In this document: piece after piece, positions 6,955 through 16,000 of the stretch
Numbering within the stretch: position 1 is the stretch's first letter
Layout: each line of letters starts with the position of its first letter
NCBI GenBank assembly: GCA_947303825.1
Contig: CAMYZK010000017.1
Location: 1-16,854 of the forward strand
Source: an uncultured Prevotella sp.
Lineage (GTDB): Bacteria; Bacteroidota; Bacteroidia; Bacteroidales; Bacteroidaceae
Length of the DNA: 16,854 bases
Direction of reading: 5' to 3'
Translations under genes and position numbers: made by a program
Notes under the pieces: model-generated
Told to the model about the DNA's origin: nothing
The model's input: only the letters and a program-made list of their open reading frames with translations
Database searches by the model: none

Positions 6955-8034
6955 ATGATGACTGCCATGAGCTCACAGGCACAGAAGATACAGATAGTAG
7001 ATAACGATGGCAATGCCATCCCGCTGGTCAGTGTTCTGACCGAGGACGGTGTGTATATCGGCAAGACCGACCTGAATGGTGTGCTGGCCGACGTGAAGGG
7101 AGCCCAGAAAGTGGGTCTGAGCCACGTGGCCTACAAACCGCAAATGGTCACGGTGGCCTCGCTTGCGGAGGGCAAAGTCACGATGGAGGATGCAGACCTC
7201 GGTCTCGACGAAATCGTGGTGAAGCCCAAGCCCTATATCTATGTGGAATACTACTTCCGAGGCTTCCGCTACATCGGCGACTCGCTGCGGGCCTACGGCG
7301 CAGGCATCATGCCCGTGGCCTACGATATCAAGAAGCACTACGAACCCAAAACTCGCTATGTGGCCTCGAAAGGTATCTTCGCCAACAAGGCGATAACCTG
7401 GCATGGAGCAGAAATAGCTAACAAGACACAAGAGATAGCCAAGCGCAACAAAAAACCGATGACCCAGAAATGGGTGATGGCAAAGGTTGTGCAGGAAACG
7501 TATGGGCTCAGTGTGACCAAAGACAGTGCAAGCCGAGAGCAGAACGGAGTTGGCTCCAAGCGCTGGCGGGTGGAAAACCCGAAGGGGATGGTAGGACAGA
7601 TTGTGCACGACGGAGGACTGTCGTATACTACGCTCGATGCCGCATTGATGCAGCGCTATCAAGACGAAATGGAAGGCAACGACAAACTACTGAAGAGACG
7701 GAAGGAGGCCGACTATGCCTACCAGTATGCCGATGTCTACCGCCTGCCGAGCGAAGATGACGGCGATATCCCCGACTTGGCCCGACTGGTTATGACGATG
7801 TACCACTGGGAACATAATACCGACAAGGGGCGCGAGCGCGACATCTACTACGTTTATGTTGTTAGTCATAGTTATGTCGACGAGGACGAGTTCAAGGCTC
7901 ACAGCAAGAATCTGAACCGCGGGCATGAAAGCGATATGACACTTGAAGAACTGCAAACATACGAGCGCCAGCACAATATCCCCGTCCTCGATGCCGTGCA
8001 ACTCAAGGCTATCGAAGCTTTAAAGACCCATTAA
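6922..8034 (+). CDS. Secreted protein with SusC-type carboxypeptidase-regulatory-like domain, paralogue 2
   Basis: The ATG at 6922 gives 370 residues. An ATG at 6883 in the same frame would add 13 residues ahead of the signal peptide and is unlikely, because the start at 6922 matches that of paralogue 1. Signal peptide about 1-20, then the same beta-sandwich (DNDGNAIPLVSVLTEDG, VGLSHVAYKPQ, closing LDEIVV). The next 15 or so residues (KPKPYIYVEYYFRGFRYIGD) are very like paralogue 1. After that the two diverge, although alignable islands remain to the end (LDA, LLKRR, MYHWE, HNIPVL). No barrel or catalytic motif is visible. It lies 60 bases after paralogue 1 and 16 bases before the outer-membrane barrel gene, so all three are probably one operon. 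Its function is not recognised; I infer only an envelope role. Confidence 0.87.
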   Translation: MRKILLMAAVAMMTAMSSQAQKIQIVDNDGNAIPLVSVLTEDGVYIGKTDLNGVLADVKGAQKVGLSHVAYKPQMVTVASLAEGKVTMEDADLGLDEIVVKPKPYIYVEYYFRGFRYIGDSLRAYGAGIMPVAYDIKKHYEPKTRYVASKGIFANKAITWHGAEIANKTQEIAKRNKKPMTQKWVMAKVVQETYGLSVTKDSASREQNGVGSKRWRVENPKGMVGQIVHDGGLSYTTLDAALMQRYQDEMEGNDKLLKRRKEADYAYQYADVYRLPSEDDGDIPDLARLVMTMYHWEHNTDKGRERDIYYVYVVSHSYVDEDEFKAHSKNLNRGHESDMTLEELQTYERQHNIPVLDAVQLKAIEALKTH

Positions 8035-8050
8035 TAATATATATATTTAT

Positions 8051-8650
8051 ATGATGAAAAAGATATTCGTAATGGCCGCAGTCGCCATGATGGCTGCAAT
8101 GAATGTAAGCGCACAGAATGGTTACGACGAGACAAAACACGAGGTGGCTATCACCCTCGGTGTGTGGTCGAACTCGCAGATTATCGATGCGTTTGAAAAT
8201 ATAGGCGGTGCCCTTGTGGGTGCCAAGTTTGAGAACGAAAAGTTCACGGGCCCCATCAGTGCAGAGTATTTCTATCACGTGAAGAACTGGCTCGGTGTAG
8301 GCGGCATCCTCGCCTACGGTCAGAACAAGCAGGATGTCTATCTCCTTGGCGACAAGGACGGTGAAATCAAGAACACCTACCTGACGCTGATGCCAGCCGT
8401 AAAGCTCGACTGGCTCCGCAAGAAGCACTTCGGCATGTACTCCAAACTTGCCGTCGGTGCCACCCTGCGCAACGAGAAGTACAACAGCGTTGATGCATCA
8501 AGCAAAGATGACAGCGACAGTGAGGTTCACGTGAACTGGCAGGTATCGCTGCTCGGAATAGAGGCCGGCGGCCCCACCATCCGTGGTTTCCTTGAGCTGG
8601 GCACTGGTGAACAGGGCATCATGCTCGTCGGTGTGCGCTATAAGTTCTAA
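8051..8650 (+). CDS. Small outer-membrane beta-barrel protein
   Basis: This 199-residue protein has a signal peptide (about 1-21, ending VSA) and then alternating polar/hydrophobic strands separated by turns. The last residues, MLVGVRYKF, end in the C-terminal phenylalanine typical of outer-membrane barrels. The strand count and length suit an 8-stranded barrel of the kind common in Bacteroidetes. Translation may begin at 8051 or at the adjacent ATG at 8054. The signal-peptide code shares 21 bases exactly with paralogue 2, so the three signal sequences have a common source. It is the last gene of the 5794-8650 unit. Whether the barrel anchors or exposes the two paralogues is inference only. 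Confidence 0.87.
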   Translation: MMKKIFVMAAVAMMAAMNVSAQNGYDETKHEVAITLGVWSNSQIIDAFENIGGALVGAKFENEKFTGPISAEYFYHVKNWLGVGGILAYGQNKQDVYLLGDKDGEIKNTYLTLMPAVKLDWLRKKHFGMYSKLAVGATLRNEKYNSVDASSKDDSDSEVHVNWQVSLLGIEAGGPTIRGFLELGTGEQGIMLVGVRYKF

Positions 8651-8745
8651 TGTCCCGCCTCCTCTGCCTACCCGTCATCCATGAGCTGAAAAATTGATCG
8701 GGTTATGGTCACTCTCGCTCGGCAATAAAAAAAATTGCTGTTTTC

Positions 8746-8776
8746 TTTGTGTTGTGCCCGTTTCATCGTATCTTTG
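8746..8776 (+). promoter_or_regulatory. Bacteroidetes-type promoter for the 8867-16854 operon
   Basis: TTTG at 8746-8749 and TATCTTTG at 8769-8776 (followed by C) are 19 bases apart, the best-formed promoter in the window. Transcription should begin near 8783, leaving a leader of about 85 bases with no obvious riboswitch or strong hairpin. A weak inverted repeat (GCAAT/ATTGC around seven As, 8722-8738) just upstream could help end the previous transcript. Confidence 0.8.
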
Positions 8777-8866
8777 CACATAAAAGGTGCGTCAAAGAGA
8801 TATTCCGTGTCGCAGCGCTCTGAAATAAGACAGATATCAACAATCAAAGCTGAAAAGAAATACCAC

Positions 8867-9004
8867 ATGAAAATCAAGTATTCAAAACCAACAACAACGG
8901 TCGTCCTGATAAAAGGAGGACAGCATTTACTTGCGGGAAGTGGCGGAGTTCAAGCCACGATGTCGGGATATGATGAAGACACAGCAGGTGGCTTTTCACA
9001 ATAA
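8867..9004 (+). CDS. 45-residue peptide with LLAGSGG motif, first gene of the fimbrillin-like/giant-protein operon
   Basis: The ATG at 8867 lies about 85 bases after the predicted transcription start. The longer open frame from 8735 would begin upstream of the promoter and is ruled out. The peptide has a basic N-terminus (MKIKYSKPTTT), a short hydrophobic run (VVLIKGG), the motif QHLLAGSGG and an acidic C-terminal end (GYDEDTAGGFSQ). It has no standard signal peptide or transmembrane helix. I recall similar short proteins with a (K/Y)xKPT start and an LLAGS or ILAGS motif as common in Prevotella genomes, but cannot confirm this here. The glycine pairs (GG at 17-18 and 26-27) recall double-glycine leaders, yet no C39 peptidase is visible in the window. 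It lies 18 bases before the fimbrillin-like gene. Its role is unknown. Confidence 0.75.
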   Translation: MKIKYSKPTTTVVLIKGGQHLLAGSGGVQATMSGYDEDTAGGFSQ

Positions 9005-9022
9005 GAATATAACTAACAGATT

Positions 9023-9997
9023 ATGAAGAAGATATATTTCAAGACTGGTATAGTAGGAATCATTTGCCTATTGTCATTTACTACCGTTCCTGTTTCCTGT
9101 TCCTCCGATGATGACGGGTCGGAGAACACCGAGCAAAACACCGACGGCCGCAAACTTCGGCAGTTGACCATTACCGACGTACCCATCACAAGGGCTACGC
9201 TCGATGAAAAAGGTTCCGCTATTAGTGCATTATGGACTGCAGGTGACAAGGCTACATACTTTAACCTGAGCACCTTTCTCACCAATAATATGGATTACGG
9301 TACGCTCGAAGCTTCTAAGACTGCTAGAACTTCCACTTTTACTGGTACTGTCCGATGTGGAAAAGACGATTATATTTCTCTGTTCTATCCCGCGACAGGC
9401 CCTTATCCTATTACATATCCTAGTACGGATTATCGGGGCACTTTTGCTGTCAAACTGAGCGGTCAGAAAGGTACACTTGCAGATATTGCCACGAACTATC
9501 ACTATGTCTATGGCATAGGGGAAGTGGCTTCAGTAACTGAGACCACAGCCACTGCTACCATCTCGCCGATGAAGTCGCTGCTCGCTGTGTGTAGGTTCAC
9601 ATTCAAGGATGGCAGCAACACTATTCCAGTTAAAACACTGAGTATAGGCTATGGATACAATGACGCGTCATACGGATATTCTGAAACTGGTTACCCTCTC
9701 ACTGGAACTGTGAATCCTTTCAAAAAGGTTAATAATGTAACAACAATTGTTCCTATTGAGGATATAAGCGTGACAGCCGATCCTCCTTCAGACACCCGGC
9801 TCACCTTTAACTTTGGTGATGCCCCAGCCGGTGCAGTCTATGCGGCTCTTTTCCCTGTAAGCAGCCAGCTTTTCCATTTCACCGTTACAAACGATGACGG
9901 CACCTACACCGGCACTGCCACAGCCACCCTGAAAGCAGGAAAATTCTACAACGTTCCCCCCCTCAAGTTAACTAAGAAGTTACCAAGTAATAACTAA
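9023..9997 (+). CDS. Fimbrillin-like (Mfa/FimA-type) surface lipoprotein
   Basis: This 324-residue protein has a lipoprotein signal peptide with cysteine 26 (TVPVSC; proline at -3 is not the usual residue). The stretch after it, SSDDDGSE, is the acidic type that acts as a surface-export signal for Bacteroidetes lipoproteins. The mature part resembles fimbrillin-like proteins: ITRATLDEKG (55-64), then LWTAGDKATYF (70-80), a beta-rich body with a VTIS-type mid strand, and a late strand of the ATATLKAGKFYNVPPLKLTK type. Family knowledge: these form or decorate type V pili, where the lipoprotein is moved to the surface and processed. It sits between the 45-residue peptide (18 bases upstream) and the giant protein (12 bases downstream), so a role in a shared surface structure is likely. 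By eye its codons are more T/A-ended than those of its neighbours. A stand-alone surface lipoprotein is the alternative. Confidence 0.82.
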   Translation: MKKIYFKTGIVGIICLLSFTTVPVSCSSDDDGSENTEQNTDGRKLRQLTITDVPITRATLDEKGSAISALWTAGDKATYFNLSTFLTNNMDYGTLEASKTARTSTFTGTVRCGKDDYISLFYPATGPYPITYPSTDYRGTFAVKLSGQKGTLADIATNYHYVYGIGEVASVTETTATATISPMKSLLAVCRFTFKDGSNTIPVKTLSIGYGYNDASYGYSETGYPLTGTVNPFKKVNNVTTIVPIEDISVTADPPSDTRLTFNFGDAPAGAVYAALFPVSSQLFHFTVTNDDGTYTGTATATLKAGKFYNVPPLKLTKKLPSNN

Positions 9998-10009
9998 AAA
10001 CCAAACGAT

Positions 10010-13000
10010 ATGAAAACTAACCAACTTATCAGAATGATGGCTGTGGTGCTGGTGGCACTGCTGGCCGGGACCTCGCCTTCTTGGGCGTGGGGCTATGAAG
10101 ACTGGGACTACGACGAGGGCGGAGGACGATACTACTTCCGCAGTGAGAACCACTACTACAATGACTGGAACGCTGGTGCCGTGGATGCCTTCCGCACCCA
10201 GAGCACCTTCAGCTTCGCCGACGACCGCTTTGCATGGGAATTCGAGTTCCGCGTCCTTAACCCTAACATCTATATATATAATGTGGCCCTCGAAGGCGAA
10301 GTCTTTGTAGTGACGCGCGACGATGTGTCGCACAAGATGGGCACCTGGAAAAAAACGCAGAGCGAGACCAGCAATCCTACCTGGAGTGTGACCGACAACA
10401 GTTACGGCACTTTCAACGTTTCCAAGGTCGGCGACGGCCACTCGATGAAGGTGAAGTACTCGCCCAAGCAACGTGCCTTCGACGACGGTGTGAAGTGCAT
10501 CGTCTTCAAGAGCCACATCCTCTATAACTATCAAAACCAGAAGAAGTGGGACTCAGGCTGGATGCAGTATGAGAAGCCGCTCGACCTGGCAGCCGTCTTA
10601 GGAGAAGAGACGCCCATGCCACGCATGACCTACGAATGGAAAGACGATGGCAACATGGTTTGCACGGCCAAAAACATGCTCAACAAGTTCAACAATGCCT
10701 ACTACAGCTGTCAGCGCTATGGCTTAGACCTGTACTATGGAAACCGTCGTGGAGATTATGACAACCTGAATCCCTATAACAATTTGGACAGGTGTGTGAT
10801 CACCGACCACTACAACGGAACAATGGACGCGGTGTTTACCACTGGGGCATCAAACGATAATACGCCTCCTTACACCACGCCTGTCTTCACAAAGTACTTC
10901 GCACGCACTCACGTCTATCCCAATGGCAACAAGAGCGTTGAAGAAGAGTTCACACAGCCTTACGTCTATGATGTCCTCAAGCCCTTCACCTATCCTGCAA
11001 CGATGAGCGTGGAGTTTGACAAGTGGAACAAGCACACTACCATCAAGTGGACCCGCCAGAATTCAGTGCGTGCCAACGACTGGAACAATCAGCCGCAGGA
11101 TGTGGCCTGCCGCTTCGACGGCAAGTGGTATGTGGTACGCTATGAGAAAGACCATCCTGCCGACTATACCCTCTTAGGTTCAAAGAAGGGCGATGATGCC
11201 AATCTTCAGATGACTGACGACGACTTCGAGTATGAGAAAGACTACGTCTATCGCGTGCTCTTCATCCCTACACTCCTTGAGAACAAATGCAAGGACCACC
11301 TCACTGAGGCCATTCCAGGCGAGAACCCGGACTATACTGGGTCGGCACGCCTCTGGAAAGAGACTGCGCTGAGCACGAAGCTCGACATGCCCATCCGCCT
11401 GGCCCAGGACCGCACCTATTTGACAGCCGTGCATCTGGTGTGGGAATACTGCGTGCAGCCCTCCGGCCAAAACTGGACCATCGAATACAGTCCGGCGGGC
11501 GAGAACGCCTGGCGCGTGTTGGACAACAGCCTTAACGTCGACCCCGACAAGTCGGTGGCCAGCTTCGATGCCGACGGCACCGTGTGCGACCTGATGGACT
11601 ACCGTGTGAAGACCGCGTATGCCGGCAAGGAGTTCTACAGCAACGTCATCACCGGCAGCCTCCCGGCAGGCAGCTATATCAGCGAGGTGAAAGCCTCGAC
11701 AGGCACTGAGGAGAAGACCGTCGTCGTGAAATGGAAGGTGACACGCGCCGACATGACCAACGACATCTACTACCGTGTGCTGCGCCGTCAGATAGGCACC
11801 GACGAGTGGACGCTCGTCACCGACGACATCCACGGCACGGCATCTGAATATACCTACACCGACGACCGCGTGATGGCCGGCTCGTACTATGAGTACACCG
11901 TCGAGGCATACGGCGCGAAGTGCGAGGACCAGTTGGTGAAGACCGACGAGGTCATCACTCCCGGCTTCTCGCAGGCTCGCGGCACCATCACCGGCCACAT
12001 CGCCTTCGGCACCGGCACCGCCGTCACCGGTGTGCGCGTCAGCTTAGTGAAGTCGTCGGCCGACGAGGACACCGACCAGCCGCAGTTCCTCTCACGCTAC
12101 ATCGAGGGCGAGGGCAAGGGTCTGCAGTGGATGGCCGACTCGGCCAAGTATGCCGGCGTGCTCAACAGCGGCAAGAACCTTACGCTACAACTGTGGGCAA
12201 AGCCCGACGCCAACGGCGCAGCGCAGATGGGGCTGCTCAACCTTCCAGGCACTGTGGAGATAGGCGTCAAGCGCATCGGCGACACGTCGGGCTACGAGCT
12301 GCAGCTGCCCGTGGAAGGCGATGACCGCTACCTCACTGTCGACGGCAGCTTCATGATAGGCAGTGCCAGCGACTGGAAGCACTTTGCCGACTTAGTGAAT
12401 GGCGGGCGTAACAATCTTAACGCAGTGATGACCGCCGATGTAAACCTGAGCGAGGCACTGACGATGGTGGGCACCAGTAGCCACCCCTATAGCGGTACCT
12501 TCGACGGCAACGGCCATACGCTGACCTTCAATCCCGTGCCCTTCAGTGAGCAATACGTCGCTCCCTTCCACTGTGTGGGCAACGCCACCATACGCAACCT
12601 CCATGTGGCAGGCTCCATCAGCAGCTCGCAGAAATTTGCAGCAGGCCTCATTGCCAGTCTCACCGAAAACGCAACCACCGTCATTGAGAACTGCCGCTCG
12701 TCGGTCAACGTGGGCAGCACCGTCAGTGGCGATGCCACCAACGGCGGCTTCGTGGCCAATGCAGGCTACTGCAAACAACTGACCCTGCGCAACTGCCTGT
12801 TCGACGGCAGTCTGACGGGCGAGAACAGTCACAGCTTTGGCGGCTTTGTGGGATGGAGCGAGGAGAAAGTGACGGTGGAGAACTCAGTGTTCGCACCCTC
12901 CTCCGTCACAGTGAAGAGCGATGTCTGCTGTACCTTCGCTCGCATGAGAAACGCAAGTAAGCTGACGCTCACCAATGCCTACTACACTCAGTCCATCGGC

Positions 13001-16000
13001 ACCGAGCAGGGCACCAGCATGAGCGGGCACGACCTGCAGACGCTGGCTTCTACGCTGGGGGCGTCGTGGAGCGTGCTCAGCGATAAGCTGATGCCCGTGC
13101 TGACCACCGTCGCCGTGCAGGCCGCCACCCGCAAGGCATACACCGTAGCCACCGTGGAGAAGGGCAACGGCACGTCCCAGGACAGCACCGCCGTCTACCA
13201 GCTCTATGCCGTAGACCTGACTACCGCCACTCCGAAGGTAAAGGAGTTTCCCTCGCTCACCTTCAGCAGCAGCGAGTTCACTCACGTGGCCGCCATCTAC
13301 AATGGTTCGTCGAAGTGGACCTTCTATGTGGGCACCGACACGCTGCGCACCGACGAGATGACCATCGACGACAGCAAGTGGAACACCTTGCAGAAAGTCT
13401 ATGACACCTCTACAGCCGCTAACACCACACCCACCATGGGCTTCGGCGGCACCAACCGTGTGTCGGGCAATGCGTTCAAGGGCTATGTCGATGACATCCG
13501 GCTTTGGAGGCATGCCCTCAGCGAGAAGGAACTGAACGCCAACTATACACGCATCCTTGGCGGTACCGAGGACGGCCTCATGCTCTACTGGCCATTGGAC
13601 GAGGGCATCAGTGTGAAGAGATATGCCTTCGACGTGGCACGCCAAGATGGTATCTACCAACTGAACCACCCCGTGGTGGGCGTCAACGCCACCCCGTCGG
13701 CCACCGTGCCCAACGCCCGCTATCTGGCACTCTATGGTCTGACAGACGCTGAGGGCGACTATATCATCAAGGGCATCCCGTTCCAGCAGGGCGGCACAAA
13801 CTACAAGCTCGTTCCCTCGATGGGCAGCCACGAGTTCAACCCCAACTCGCGCTCGATGTTCATCAGCCCCACTTCGCTGACGGCCAACAACATCGACTTT
13901 GAGGACGTGTCGTCGTTCCCCATGAGCGGCCACATCTACTATGCCGGCACGAACATCCCCGCCGAGGGCATACAGTTCTATATAGACGGCGAGTTGGTGA
14001 CCGCCAACGGCGAGGAGAAGAAGACCGATGCCAATGGCTATTACCAGATTTCAGTACCCATCGGCTGGCACTATGTCCAGGCCAAGCTGGGTGGCCACAC
14101 GATGGCGGCGGGCGGTCGCTTCCCCACCGAGAAAACATTCAACTTCAACCGCGCCGTACAGCACGACTTTGCCGACTCCACGCTGGTCAACTTTGTGGGC
14201 CGTGTGGGCGGCGGCGTACGCAACGACACGCTGGCCGTGGGCTTCGCCGAGTCGAAGAACAACATTGGCATGGCCATCATACAGCTGAAGCTGAACAACG
14301 AGTCGTTCTCGTTCAACCAGCTGCAGGGCGACCCCTACACGGCGGCCACCACGCAGCGCACCTGGGACAGCGACACCACCAGCATCGCCAGCCGCGCCTG
14401 GACAGGCACCGACTACGACGCGAAGTACATCTACATCCGCACCGACTCGCTGACGGGCGAGTTCTCGGCGCTGCTGCCCCCGCTGAAATACATCACCAAG
14501 AGCATACGCTTAGTGGAGAAAGAGAAGAACCCCGACATAGAGTTCACCACGCTACCCGAGATTGACATGACCAACGCAATGAAGGAGTTGAAGGACTCGC
14601 TGAAGCAGGCTACGGAGCTGGGCGACTCGGTGTTCCACTACTACACTTACAACTCAAAGATGGTGCAGACACACTTCAGCAAGCCCATCGTAGAGCTGTC
14701 GCAGCCCGGCAGCGACCCTGGTGTGTTCGGCATCGCTGAGTACAAGGGCGAGGACGCGCTGGGCAAGTTCACCGTCGGCAACCTGTGGACGAAGCAGGAT
14801 GACGGCACCATCAAGTACAACTACGGCTTCCCCATCTACAATATGGGCAACACCTACCGCATGACGTTCTTCGGCTATGAACGCTACCTGAACTACGACA
14901 GCGGCAAGCCCGTGGAGCACATCATCCCGCTGAACGGGCAAGTGCTCACCATCGCCAACGAGATGAGTGCCGACCAGAAGGTGGTCTATGCTTCCGACGG
15001 CACTAAGCCCGAATACCAGCCGGGACAGGTGTACGACCTGAAGGACAACCAGATTGTGCTCGACAGCGTTGGCCGGTTCACCATGCAGTGGAGCACCGGC
15101 GCGCCCAATGTGGCGAGCCCCTTCACGCGCCACCTCGGCGTGACGCTGGTGCGCAACGGGCGCACTTACATACCTGCCACCCTCGACGCCGTCGTGGTGG
15201 GCAGTCTGCCCATGGGCAACAACTTCGTGACCAACGGCCCCTCCAAGGTGCTCATGGTGCTGCGCGACCCACCGGGAGCCAAGTCGAAGACGGTGTGGAA
15301 GCGAGGCACCACAACGACAACGGTGGAGACCTCGGCCAACGGCGGCTACGGTGATGAGAAATTCGCATACTCAACCAGTACGGGTGTCAAGACTGAGACA
15401 CATGCCGGACTGGGCATCATGACACTGACACTGCAAAACGAAACGACCTTCGACACCAACGACGGCATACACTACAAGTGGAATAAGGAGTCGTCGAACG
15501 AGACAAGCTGGGCGATGACTGCCACGCAGGATATCTCGACCAGCGCCACGAAAGACTACTGCGGCTCAAAGGGCGATGTCTTCATAGGCTTCTCCACCAA
15601 CCTGCTCATCGGCCAGTGCCGCAAGGTGGGATTCTTCCGCGACAACGAGAGCGCACCCTTCGAGCTGAAGGAAAACGTGGCCGTGAGCATTGGTGACAGC
15701 GTGACCACCAACTTCATGTATTCCACCTACGAGTTGGAAGAGGTGATGATGCCGAAATGGAAGGAGACGCGCAACAACTACCTCACACAGCATTTCAACA
15801 CCGAGGACGAGGCGAAAGCTTTCGTCAACAACACCAACGAGGTGGTTTACGTCACCTGGCTGAAGGAAGACGACAAAGACTACGGTAAGAAAGGTACCTA
15901 CCTACCCGTGGTTCCTGTATCATGGGACCAGAAGGAAGAATATGTGGCCGACGACATGGTGCAATGGTGCAACGACCAGATAGACAGCTGGAGGGAAGTG

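Noticed and set aside
8722..8738. GCAAT/ATTGC inverted repeat as terminator for the 5794-8650 unit
   Set aside because: The stem is only 5 bp around a poly-A loop, too weak to call a terminator alone; mentioned with the adjacent promoter instead.
11180..11998. 272-codon open frame on the minus strand inside the giant gene
   Set aside because: Same reason: a composition shadow opposite FN3-like coding sequence with no independent support.
12884..13933. 349-codon open frame on the minus strand inside the giant gene
   Set aside because: It lies opposite a continuous plus-strand gene with clear domains, gives a His/Val/Gly-rich translation with no recognisable motif, and has no promoter. It is a by-product of the C/G-ending codons of the plus-strand gene.
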